Source of the DNA: Balamuthia mandrillaris
Lineage: Eukaryota; Discosea; Longamoebia; Balamuthiidae
Assembly (NCBI GenBank): GCA_031835245.1
Contig: JAVKOQ010000487.1
Span: forward strand, 1 to 33,408
Direction of reading: 5' to 3'
DNA: 33,408 bases
Below the pieces are notes generated by a model, which had not been told where the DNA came from, ran no database searches, and worked only from the letters and a program-made list of their open reading frames with translations. The translations under genes were made by a program, and so were the position numbers. Every line of letters starts with the position of its first letter. Position 1 is the first letter of the stretch. Below, in pieces: positions 15,367 through 27,000 of the stretch.

Positions 15367-18256
15367 ATGAAAAGTGCGGTGACTGTACAAAGACTTGCTT
15401 TGTGGGAGCCCATAATGGCTCTGCTAACGCTGGCTTGTTTAGCGCCAATAGTGGTTCTAGCAAACACTTTTCCTTCTGGTTGCCCTATTCCTCCGCCGGT
15501 AGCACAACCGTTTATCGTGACAGAACAGTTGAAGCTTAGAGGGACAGACTCTATAGCCTGGATATGGAACTTGGCTACGGGCGGGGATGTCAACGGAGAC
15601 GGTAAGACGGCTTCTCGTAATTCTTTTGTAGAGTATTTCTTGAGAGTTTGAACCCGCCTTCTTCCTATCAGGATTGGTAGACATCGTGACGGGTGTTGGC
15701 ATCGAGCGATCTAATAGCGGTTCTGCGTACGTTCTATTTGGTACGACCGAGAAGAGGGTTGTGGCAGGTGGAGCTCTGAATGGGATCAATGGTTTTCGTA
15801 TGGACGGGCAGCCCAACGACCAGGTTTCAAAAGCTTGGATCATACCTGATTTCAACGGTGATGGGGTAAAACTCCGTGCATACAATTGAGCTAATGACGA
15901 TGGTGACGATGGTTGTTTATAAAAGATTGATGACATAGGGGTTGGTGCTCCAGGAGCGCCCGCTGAGTCAGGCTATGTGGTGTATGGAAGGAGGGAGCCT
16001 TACCCTTCCGGTTCATGGCCCCTTACTGATCTGAATGGCACAAACGGTTTTCGGTTTCAGGCCAGTGGACAAACTGGAATAGGAGGGGCAGGAGCTGACT
16101 TGAACGGTGATGGAAAGTTAGCACAAACACATACTCAAAAAAAAAAAAAACACTGCACCCTAGTTACTTTGCTGATTGCTTCTTGTTAAACAGAGGAGAT
16201 TTGGTGGTGGGTGCTTGGACTGCCGGGTTCAACGGCCCATCCACCGGCTCAATATGGGTGGTCTTTGGCGGAGAGAATGTTGCTCCAAGTGGCTCTATGC
16301 GCTCGTGGGATGCTGCAGGAACAACAGGATATAGGATAGATGGTCCAGTCCATTTTGGTGCAACCATTAAGAGAATTGGAGATTTCAACGGGGATGGCAT
16401 CGATGACATCGTGACCGGGGCAGAATACTACGACGGAGCTTTTAGTGATACCGGCGCTATCTATGTCATCTTTGGCACGATAAATGATAGACCTGATGTG
16501 CTTGATGTGGACATCATGGTGCAAAACGGAGAGGCAATCCGCGTGGAAGGCCCAGCACAGGATTCTCACATAGGACTACACTTGTCCCCAATTGGTGACT
16601 TTAACGGGGATGGGCTGGCCGACGTGGCCACTCGAGTTGATGACTCAGTCTACGTCCTTCTTGGTACAAACCAAACCGTATCTCCAACTACGTTTAGGCA
16701 CCTGGATGGAGTAAACGGCTTTCGAGTTCGGCATCAACTAGGCTCCCACCAACTGTTTGGAGATGATATCGCAGCTGGAGACATCAACAAGGATGGACTT
16801 GACGATCTCATCATCACGGCTGGGTATAGCTCTTTTATCACTCCAAATGGTGGGGGTGCCTATATTATCTTTGGTACGTCCACTCCAGCGGGAGATATCT
16901 TCGTTGCCAACCTCAATGGCCAAAATGGTTTTCGGCTGGATGGCTCTGAGTTTGGTACTATTTTGGGCGAAGGACTTGTTGCTGGCGATTTTGATGGCGA
17001 TGGCGTACGCAATTCTCATCCATCCGTTTCCAGTTCGTGTAGTGTGTGCTTTGCTGCTCTTTGTTTCTCTGTGTGTGTGTTATTGTTATAGTTGGCTAAT
17101 GCGTTGAGTTTTGTTTGTGCAACTGCAGCAAGACGATTTCTTTATCTGCAAGCAAAGCGATAGATATTGTTATCTTCAACCCGGATGTAGTGTGTTGTGC
17201 CCTTACTGCCAGGCCCCTCAAACCCTCAAGAACTTGGTGACCAGCTGTTCCTGCCAATGCCCCACCGGATTTGCTAAGGAAGGAACCACTTGCCGCGAGC
17301 TGGTTCCACCGCCACCACCAGACCCACCAGCCCCACTCTGCGGAAGCAATGCCTGGTTATGCGCAGACGGGAGCTGTGCCTCTGACATCTTAAGCTGCCA
17401 ATGCGTTTACGCCCAAAACGGATGTCCTACTGCCAAGCCTTGTCGCTGCCACAGCGGCATGTGCGCCTCTAACATCCAGGCGTGCTCTTGTAGCACTTCT
17501 AATGGAGTGACAGGCATCTCTTGTCTCGGAGGAACGTGCAGCCAAGATCCTACCAAATGTGCTCCACCAACAGTTTCTGTGGTGGTGCAACCAACAGACG
17601 TGCTTGTCGACCAGGCCAGCCCAGTCAACCCCATTGACGTGAAGGTTGTGGTTCGCGAACAATCCCAAAACAACTCCGTGGCCACCCTATCCATCACCAA
17701 ACTCGTTGTTCCTTCTGTGATCCAAGTCAGGGATGTTCTCCCGCAAGACGAACCGGTGTCGATTAAGAAGAAACAACCGCTGGTGCCTTCAGTTGAAGTG
17801 TCCATTATCCCTCTCGACTCCAACAACCCTGCTATCACAGCAATAAGCACCCAGCTGGACCTCGAATGGGAGTTGCCAACCACCCAATTTCCAGGCATAA
17901 CACCGGACAGCAAGCTCGTACTGGGCGAGGTCCTTCATGAAGGCAACACCAACATACGGCAACCTGTCACCTTCTCCCTCAACACTAATTCCATTTCCAT
18001 CAAAGCCAAGGATGTGGCTATCAAAAGTGGAGATTCTCCCTCTCGATTTACTGTGTTGCTCACCGAAGATGATGACGATGGTGGTCAGCACAACCTCCTC
18101 ATCATCACAATAACCACTGTATGTGGTGTGGTGTTTTTGGCTGTAGCTTTTGTTGCTGGTTTCTTTCTCTATCAGCGGCGTAAACGTAACACAGCCAAGG
18201 CACAACTGGAAGAAAAGTTATCTCATTTTAGCATAGCTTCTCCACGTGCCTTGTAG
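15367..18256 (+). CDS. Integrin-alpha-like FG-GAP beta-propeller single-pass membrane protein
   Basis: Five exons, 15367-15601, 15672-15865, 15926-16116, 16194-17004 and 17129-18256, total 2559 nt, 852 aa. The second ATG at 15415 has a stronger context and gives a classic signal peptide (MALLTLACLAPIVVLA), so the protein may be 836 aa. Seven FG-GAP repeats follow, each with a Ca2+-binding loop (DVNGDG, DFNGDG, DLNGDG, DFNGDG, DFNGDG, DINKDG, DFDGDG), the number that closes an integrin-type seven-bladed propeller. Then come a Cys-rich EGF-like region (about residues 490-620), a beta-rich stalk, one transmembrane helix near residues 800-825 (TVCGVVFLAVAFVAGFFLY) and a 27-residue tail starting QRRKRN. 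The GFF next to a basic cluster recalls the integrin alpha GFFKR motif, but it lies partly within the membrane segment. Likely a surface adhesion receptor; no beta subunit is in the window. Other FG-GAP membrane proteins are possible. Confidence 0.85.
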
Positions 18257-18399
18257 CTTTTGATTACTTCATTTTGATTATTGTTTTATTTATCACAACC
18301 ATCTTTTTTTCTTTTACTTTTACCAAAAATAAGAACGGGAATGTCCATCATTGACTAAAAGTGAAGAGTACAACAAAGAGCTTGAAGGGAGGCAGCCTT
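18257..18399. other. 3' flank of FG-GAP receptor gene
   Basis: AT-rich sequence with T runs and TTTTATTTAT-like stretches, probably 3' UTR and terminator region. It marks the change from genes to retroelement debris. Confidence 0.45.
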
Positions 18400-19020
18400 T
18401 GATTGATTGCAAATTGGGCAGCAGAAAGGAAGATGAACCAGTCCAGAGCAATCAGAAGAGACACATTTCATGAGGGCGGACTTGGCAAGCCTGACATGGG
18501 CTTCAGCAGTACCACCCAGTGGGCCAAACAGGTCCAGAGGAATGTGTTCAAAGGGAAAAGTGGCAGAAAATGGCCTTCAAAGGATGATAACCATGCTTGG
18601 CAACTTGAAGCAAAGACAGGTATTGCATGCACAGGTAGTAGCAAAGCAATCAGCCTGAAGGGAAGGCCAGAAAAAACTTGTGTTTCACACCTTGTTGAAG
18701 AGATTGGCAGCACCTTCATGGCCAGCTACATGTAGACAAGAGAGTAACTTCTGTTGTTCCTCTAAGAAGGGGCCGTTTTGTCAAAAAACAGCTTGGTGTC
18801 CCTCCGATATTCAAGCACCAATATCTATATTTATCTTCTACCTATTAATTCAATCATGATAAATACTGGTGCTTGGTTCTTGAGGGTGATCATTTGTTTC
18901 CAAACAGAGAGTACCTTCAAGAACCAGAGGAATGAGGCTGTTCTCATCAAGCAGGTCCTTGATACCTTCTAGGATGACCTTTTGAAGTTCTGAAGACAAA
19001 GGGAATTCCATGTATTTCTT
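18400..19020 (-). mobile_element. Old decayed Ty3/Gypsy (Metaviridae) fragment
   Basis: On the minus strand short pieces match the better copies to the right: a segment just upstream of the reverse transcriptase (LSSELQKVILEGIKDLLDEN) near 19010-18930, and integrase zinc-region pieces (FLEEQQKLLS and HEGAANLFNKV) near 18790-18690 with further integrase traces to about 18400. It is broken in many places, holds only part of pol, and has no recognisable LTRs. It is clearly older than the other elements here. Confidence 0.7.
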
Positions 19021-19125
19021 TTGCCTCAATGAGCCTTGGTGTTCATTGTAGCAAGTTTTAAGTACCTGCCCCTAACTACAACATTCAATAACAATGAAAT
19101 GTATGTAATTTTTTTATTAGGTGAT

Positions 19126-21899
19126 TTAGTATTTATTTTTTACATGTTTTAAGGAACCGGGTGAGGAGTTGGGTGGATCCACTTTCTTCAGAAGAGAAGG
19201 AGCAATGGAATCCGGGAGAAGATCACTGGTGGCATCTTGGAGTTGGTAGGTGCCATTGGGAGTGTGTTGAACGACTGTGAAGGGACTGAGGTATTTTGGG
19301 TCAGTTTTGGATTTGGAACTGGAATTTGCAAGCATGACTGTGTCACCAGGAGCAAATGAAATGAGAGGAGCATTCTTGTTGAAGTGATCAGCTACTTGGT
19401 GATTATAGTTTTCTGTAGCAGTTGCGAAGGAGGGCCAAACAAGTGAACAAAGATCTTCAACTTGTTTATATCGTGCTTCAAGGGAAAGTGGAGTAGAAGG
19501 AGATGATGAAAAGTTCTCAGGTGGATTGGCAGGTTGATGGAAGAAGAGTTCAAACGGAGAAGAGTTGTGGCAAGAAGAGGTGCAATCGTTAAGACCTTTC
19601 TGCGTAGCTGGAAGAAACATAGACCAGTGGTTCCAATCACCATTGACTAGCTTGAAGAGCAGTGATTTTGTGAGCTTGACGTGACTCTCAGCGGTTCCGT
19701 TAGCACGAGGATGGTAGGATGAGATGAAGCGATGATCAAAACCAGTGAGTTCTTTAAAGGAAGAAAGAACATTGTTAACAAACTCTGTGCCATTGTTGGA
19801 TTGGATGATCTTTGGAAAGCCAAAGTCGCAAATGCTCTGGTAGAGGGCACGAGCAACGGAAAGAGCTGATCTGTCAAGAAGGGGTCGGAGCACGGTGAAG
19901 CGAGTAGCAATGTCAACGAGAACCATAACGTAGGAGAAACCATTCTCATCAATAGGAAGAGGACCAAAGAGATCCAATGCAATATGTTCGAAAGGAAAGG
20001 TCGCGGAGATCGTTCGAAGAGGGTGGAAGCCATGACGAACTACGTTGAAGCGTCGACAAGCGTCACAAGAACGAGCAACAAGGTGACAATCGGCACGAAG
20101 GAAAGGCCAGAAGTAACCTTGTCTCCATATTCGTCCAAAGAGGCAGTCAGCGCCTTCGTGAGAAGCAGAGTGGAACTTCTCCAGAAGTGCGAGTTGTTGT
20201 TCTCGAGGAGGAGCTAACTTGTCATGGAAACTCTTGATAAACTGGACAAGGTCTACAGTTGGAGAAGATGGGGGAAACTGGTCAAGTTCGATGGAATGAA
20301 GAGAAGAAGGTTTCTGGACATGAGTCGAAGAAGGAGACTTCTTTGGTTTCGGAAGAAGTGTCTTGGCAGTTTCAGGGACTATCGGCTTAGTGAAACAAGC
20401 CGAACCATCCTCCTCCCAGAAATTCTTCGGATACAGGCAAGAGAGATTATCTTCGAGGACCATGCGGATACCAGGGCGATGAACAACGTCGAAGTTGAAC
20501 TTGAGGATGGTGTAGGCCCAGTTGTTGAGCATGTAGTTGGAATGCTTGGAAGTGAAGAGGAAGGTGAGCGCCTTGTGATCTGTGTAGAGCGTAAATCGGC
20601 GTCCAAAGAGCCAACATCGGAACTGTTGAAGAGCAAAGACGATGGCAAGAAGCTCACGCTTAGTGGCCGGATAATTACGCTGAGCGTCGTTGAGAGCTTT
20701 GCTAGCAAAGGCAATGTAGCACCGTTGCTTATTTGCAGTTTCCTGATAAAGGACAGTGCCTACACCATTCTGCGAGGCATCAGTACCAACGAGAAAAGGT
20801 AGATCAGGTGCAGGGAGGCTCAGAATCGGAGGGGAACTGAGGATACGATGAAGAGAATCAACAGCGGCTTGACATTCATCTGTCCAATAGGGTCGGAGGT
20901 CCGGGACGAGATGAAGAGCATCGAGAGGAGCCACAAGACAAGCGTAGCGTGGAATGAAAGGCCGAAGAAAGTTCGCAAAGCCAAGGAAGGATTGGAGTTG
21001 CTTGCCGGTAGTAGGAGTAGGAAGAGAGTGAAAAGCGGAAAGCTTGTGAAGATCGGGAGCAAAGCCTTCAGAAGAGACGATGAAGCCAACGAGACGGATT
21101 TGGGTGAAGCCAAAATGGCACTTTTCAATGCAAAGGCGAAGGCTTGCGTCGTTGAGAGTTGAGATGACAGCACAGAGATCGCAGATGTGGTCATCAAGAG
21201 AAGAAGAGGACTTGGTGTGAACAAGGCAGTCATCGATATAGTGGGCAGAATACTCGTAGTGCTTATCAAGGAAACAATTCATCATTCGCTGCATGTGAGC
21301 CGGAATGGTTTTGATGCCAAATGGAGCACCGCGAAACATCCAGCGCTTGCCTTTCCAAGTGAAAGTGAGCTTGGGTTGGTCTTCGGGAGCAACTAAGATT
21401 TGGTTGAAGGACCAGATGAGGTCGAGAGAAGAAGCGATGTGAAAGCCAGAAACACATTCAACAATATCAAGAACAGGAGGAATCGGAAAGATATTGTCCT
21501 TGAGTACCGAGTTGATGTTGTGGGGATCGATGCAGATGTGCACTGCGGTCATGTTGCCATCAGCATCTTTCTTAGGCACTGCAATAATTGGACTGTTTCA
21601 CTGGCAGTCAGGAGGGGCCGGGACGATGACTTGATGCTCAGCCCATGAAGCAATTTGTTCATCCACTGCGACATGAAGGGCTTGAGGTAGGGGATACTGG
21701 TAGCGAAAGATAGGAGGATGATCGCCAGTATCAAGTCGAAGAACAGCTTCAGGAGCAGAAGAAGACGGGCCAACAGGAAGTTGCTGGTTAATGACTAGAA
21801 GATCATGAATGCCATCAAGGATCTTACGTTGGTCGTCTGGCGGAAGAGACTTTTCCTGGTAGCCCTCACGGGAAGTAACGTTGGAATCATCTGGAGGCG
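19126..21899 (-). mobile_element. Ty3/Gypsy pol copy, 5' part absent, ending at telomeric repeats
   Basis: A long minus-strand coding stretch holds, in order, the region before RT, reverse transcriptase (active-site YIDDCLVH near 21235), RNase H (GTDASQNGVG near 20785), and integrase with an HHCC zinc domain (CDACRRF near 20065) and catalytic core. It is closely related to the chromodomain element at 23650-29432, but I see no chromodomain, gag or LTR. Similarity to that element runs up to GGAGGCG at 21899 and then changes without transition to TTAGGG-type repeats. It is an incomplete fossil of intermediate age, with roughly one or a few breaks. Confidence 0.88.
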
Positions 21900-21916
21900 T
21901 AGGGTTAGGGTTAGGG
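21900..21916 (+). repeat. Interstitial telomeric repeat
   Basis: TAGGGTTAGGGTTAGGG, nearly three units of the same repeat and orientation as the chromosome end at 33368. It abuts the Ty3 breakpoint exactly and starts the recombinase unit. Confidence 0.92.
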
Positions 21917-22048
21917 GCGGGTACTCAGAACCTACGGCATTCAACTCCCCATGGTCCATTCTATAAAACTCTAAGTCTATAAGTCTAACGGATAAAGTGG
22001 GTCAAAGTAGCAATTTTTTCAATTTTTGTATAGGAATACCTATATAAT
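21917..22048. other. Left end of the telomere-flanked unit
   Basis: 132 bp between the interstitial telomeric repeat and the stop codon of the recombinase gene. AT-rich after the first 50 bp. No inverted match to the right end (33266-33367) is evident by eye. It presumably holds the gene's 3' UTR and one boundary of the unit. Confidence 0.5.
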
Positions 22049-23185
22049 CTAACAAGATATAATCATAATATCATCATCATCATCATCATCATCATTCTCC
22101 TCTGTCTCTTCCTCTTCATCCAAGATGGATATAACTGTAGTGGTAGTAGAAGTAGGAGATGATGATGGGGAGGAAGTGTTGTCATTATCATCATCATCAT
22201 CCGATTTGTCAAAGTCCTCATCGTGGGCCACCAAGTATTTGGCCTTCAAAGCGTCCAGATTGTTGGAGAATTCTGTGAGGAGATTGCGCCATTTATCATA
22301 GCAATCATTGTTGGTTCAACGTTGGGTAGGCAAGTGTTTGGCAATCTCCAACCAAGACCATTCATCACGCAAGCGCCAAGTGACAAGTCTACAGATTTCT
22401 GGTGCCTGCCAAGCGATCCGTTGCCAATGGCCATTCTTCCAATATTTGAGTCAACTGGATAACAATTGTTGTCGCTGAAGCGCTCTGCAAAGTCGTTGTT
22501 GTTGTGGTGTTTGTTTTTTTGAGTCACGACTCTGGTCATCGTCATCATCGAGAGAAGCAAGGGAAGAGGATGATTGCTCTTGACGAGGGGTGAGGAATGC
22601 TTTGTGAATGGGTGATCCGTTGACCAACTTGGGAAGTACAGGAGCTACAAACTCATCCACCAGCTCATTCAAGCCACTGAAAAAGCTTTGCAGAATGCCA
22701 GAGATGTGTTGACGGCACAGCTGGCGATGAATATTGGGCCAACGAAGAGGAGATTTGTTTTTGGCCTCATAGGTGGCTGCAGCTTCAGCTAGCACATCCT
22801 TGTCAAACTCATCTGGATGATTTTCTACCCAAGCGGTACAACATTCAAGCCACAAGGAGCGATAAAATCGTATTTGTTGATCTTTGGTTGGCAAATCTGT
22901 TCGTTTCATGAACCACCTAAAGAAGCAGTGTAAAAGAAGAAGAAGAAAGAAAGAGAAAGTGAGAGAAAGAAAGAGGAAAAGAAAGAAAAAGGGAAAAGAG
23001 ACAAAAAACAAAGTGTGAGTGAATGTTAAAAGAAGAACAAATGAACTAAGACCAATTATAACAATTATTGTTTAGACTATGAATGTTGCTGCTGTCACAA
23101 TAAACCTGTGCGTTCTAGCTGAGCGCTAGGTCTAAGGGTGCATTTTTGAATGCAAGCAAGCAAACAAACAAGCTAAAAACTGACT

Positions 23186-23211
23186 GGATAGATAAATAGA
23201 TAAATAGATAA

Positions 23212-23263
<52 letters not shown>
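23186..23263. repeat. (GATA)n microsatellite
   Basis: A GATA/GATAAATA tetranucleotide array of about 78 bp inside the intron 23322-22917 of the recombinase gene. Confidence 0.9.
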
Positions 23264-23649
23264 TGGTGATGGTGGTGGATACTATGCAAACAAAACAAAC
23301 AAACAAACACAAACAAACAAACCGTTGGCGAACAGCATGAATAAAACTCTGATAGTTGGTATCTGCAGACCAGTTGGATTGTTGCAAAGCATCTGGGGAT
23401 AGATTGTGAAATGCTTCTTTGGTAACTAGCTCTGGAGCAATAACTGTATGTATGCAAGGGAGTGAGAATGAAAAGAACCAAAAAGAGAGCAAGTCAGTCC
23501 ATCAAGTGATAGTGGTGGTGGTGGTGGTGATGGTGGTGGTGGTGGTGGTTTATTGACGCTGGTCAGGCAGCCAGCCCAGCCAAAGAAAAAACAAAAGAAA
23601 AAACAAAAATCAGATGAGCAGTAACGAACCACAATGTCGAGGGGGATGA

Positions 23650-24020
23650 TGTTAGAACCTGAGCATAGAACCAAGACAGGAACCAAGAGAAAGACGGGAG
23701 CCAAACGTATTTAATGAGAGGAAGAAAACAAGTGTGTTTGTGAGTGTGTTGTTTCTTCGTTATTCGTCTGTGTTCTTGGTTGTGGGAAAAGTATTTATAG
23801 TTGAGAAGGCAACCAAGGAAGGAAAGGGGCTCGGGGTTGGGGAGTGACTTCTTGGTTTCTTTGTTCTTAAGTTCTAGGCTCGGGAAAGTTCCAGGGAAGG
23901 CAGGAGAAAGATCTTCGGAATGGCTGTGTTGACATAAAAGATCGATGATAGCTGACGAGATTGTCGACAGAAAAGAGAAAGAAACGAAGAAAGAGTTGGT
24001 TATGTTGGCAGTTGCCAACA
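23650..24020 (-). repeat. Chromovirus 3' LTR
   Basis: 371 bp. On the minus strand it runs TGTTGGCAACTGCCAACA to TTCTAACA; the first 18 bases form a perfect 8-bp inverted repeat with a 2-base loop. Near-identical to the LTR at 29054-29432. Confidence 0.95.
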
Positions 24021-27000
24021 TCACTTCCTCCTCCGCGAAGAGGCGATTTTACCTTTCTTACGCATACGTTTCCAATAATTGTCAATAGTGCGGGGGTCGT
24101 CGAAGTGACTTGGAGGTTCCCAGGAGTCACCTCCAGGGCCGTAGCCTTTCCAGCGGACTAGATACTCACGGTTGCGGGCAGAACCACGATGATTAACGAT
24201 GAAGCGAACCTCATAGCGTTTCGAAGCGGGATCAGCGGAGTCCAAAGAAGAGGAAGGGGAAGAAAGCGGCTTTGGTGGATCAACTTTCTTCAAGAGGGAA
24301 GGTGGAACCGTATCAGGAACAGGTTGACCGGTGAGATCTTCTAGGCGGTAAGCACCGTGACGGGTACGTTCGATGACTCGGAAAGGACCAAGGTACTTGG
24401 GATCAGTTTTGGCGTTAGCACCAGAGTTTACAAGCATTACAGTGTCACCAGGAGCAAAGGAAACAAGAGGAGCTTTCTTGTTGAACGAGTCAGCAATTTT
24501 GTCGTTATATTCTTCGGTGGCGGAGGCAGCAGAAGGCCAAACAAGAGAGCGAAGGTCGATAATCTGCTTTTGACGTTCTTCAGGGGAGAGCGGCGAAGAA
24601 GTAGAAGAAGAAAAGTTGTCTGGCGGGTTTGAGGGACGACCGAAGAAGAGCTCGAAGGGAGAGGAACGATGACGAGAGGTGTAGCAATCGTTGATACCTT
24701 TCTGTACAGCCGGAAGAAAGGTAGACCAGGAGGACCAGTCACTGTTGAGAAGTTTGAAGAGAAGAGATTTGGCCAGTTTAACGTGACTCTCAGCAGCACC
24801 GTTAGCTCGGGGATGATACGAAGAGATGAAACGATGGTCAAATCCAGCTAGGTTCTTGAAAGCGGTCAATACAGCGTTGGCAAACTCTGTACCATTATCT
24901 GATTGAATGATTTTGGGAAAACCAAAATCGCAGATAAACTGGTATAGAACTTGAGCAGTGGCAAGAGCGCTTTTGTCGGAGAGAGGTCGAAGAAGAGTGA
25001 AGCGAGTGGCCATATCAACTAGTACCATCACATAGGAAAAGCCATGTTCGTCAGAAGGAAGAGGGCCGAAGAGGTCGATAGCAATGTGGTCAAATGGATA
25101 AGTAGCAGCGATGGTCTTCAAAGGATGAAAGCCATGTTTAGCCACATTGAAGCGTCGGCAAGCATCACAAGAGCGCGTGACGAAGTGACAGTCAGAGCGG
25201 AGAGAAGGCCAGAAGTATCCTTCATTCCAAATTCGATTGAAGATATGGGAGGCACCTTCATGAGTTTCAGAGTGAAACTTTTGAAGAAGTTCTTGTTGTT
25301 GTTCCAACGAGGGGGCAGTCTTATCGTGGAAAGTCTTGATAAAGGCAGAAAGATCCTTCGACGGAGAAGAAGGAGGAAACTGATCAAGCTCAATCTGAAA
25401 AAGAGACGAGAGGGAAGATGACTCAGGTGCAGACAAGGCGGAAGACGAAGATGAGGAGGTCTTAGGAGTCAGAGTCTTCGCAGATTGAGGGATTATCGGC
25501 CTGGTTAGACCAGCCGAACCATCCTCTTCCCAAAAATTCTTCGGATAGAGTCGAGAGAGGCAGTCTTCAAGGATCATTTTGATTCCAGGACGATGGACAA
25601 CGTCGAAGTTGTACTCGAGGATGATGTAGGCCCAGTTGTTAAGCATATAATTGGAGTGCTTGGAAGTGAAGAGATAAGTGAGAGCCTTGTGATCGGTGAA
25701 AAGGGTAAAGCGGCGACCATAGAGCCAGCACCGAAATTGCAGAAGAGCAAAGACAACGGCAAGGAGCTCACGTTTCGTAGCTGGATAGTTGCGCTGGGCA
25801 TCGTTGAGTGCACGGCTAGCAAAGGCAATGTAGCGACGTTGCTTGTCCGGGGTCTCTTGGTAGAGAACAGCACCAACACCATTCTGGGAGGCATCAGTTC
25901 CAACGAGAAAAGGGAGATCAGGAGCAGGAATGCTCAAGACAGGAGGCGAACTGAGGATGCGACGAAGAGCATCAATAGAAGCTTGACAATCAGCAGTCCA
26001 GAAGGGTCGGAGATCACGGACGTATCAAAGAGCGTCAAGAGGAGCCGTAAGGCATGCAAAACGAGGGATGAAAGGCCGTAGAAAGTTGGCGAAACCGAGG
26101 AAGGATTGCAACTGCTTTCCAGTAGTAGGAGTAGGAAAGGAGCGAAGCGCAGACAATTTGTCCCAATCAGGGGCGAAGCCGGTGGAGGAAACAATGAATC
26201 CAACAAGCCTGATCTGCGTGAAGCCAAAATGACATTTCTCGGTTCGAAGACGAAGGCGCGCGTCGTTGAGAGCAGAAATAACAGCACGAAGATCGCGGAT
26301 ATGATCATCGAGAGAAGAAGATGACTTGGTGTGCACTAGACAATCATCGATGTAGTGGGCAGAACAATCGCGTAGTTTATTGAGAATGACGGTCATCAGA
26401 CGCTGCATACACGAGGGAACTGTCTTGATGCCAAAAGGAGCACCACGGAACATCCAACGCTTGCCTTTCCAAGTGAAGGTAAGTTTGGGCTGGTCTTCAG
26501 GGGCAACGAGGATTTGGTTGAAGGACCAAATAAGATCTAACGAAGAAGCCACAAAGAAACCAGCAACATGTTCCACAATGTCAAGGATGGGGGGAATAGG
26601 GTAGATGTCATCCACCAAAACAGAATTGATAGCTCGAGGGTCGATACAAACGCGTACTGCAGTAAGTTGACCAGAGGCATCCTTTTTGGGAACGGCTAGG
26701 ATGGGACTGTTCCAAGGGCAATCATCCGGGGCGGGAATGATGACTTGGTGCTTGGCCCAGGATTCGATTTGCTCATCAACAGCAGCGTGGTAGGCGTGAG
26801 GAAGGGGGTACTGGTGTCGGAATATGGGTCGATGATTATTCGTATTGAGATGCAAAACAGCTTGATGAAGAGGAGAAGAAGGCCCAACTGGAAGCTGTTG
26901 GTTAACGTCCAAGAGGTCTTGAATAGCATTGACAATACGTTGCTGCTCGGACGGAGGAAGAGACTTCTCACGATATTGCTCGGGAGTCGTGACATTGGAA

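Noticed and set aside
14913-15593. Minus-strand 226-codon frame
   Set aside because: Covers dispersed repeat copy 2 and the antisense of the receptor's first exon; no family resemblance.
22316-22453. TGA read as Trp or selenocysteine in the recombinase
   Set aside because: Host genes here stop at TGA, and one site aligns with an expected Arg, favouring CGA-to-TGA mutation.
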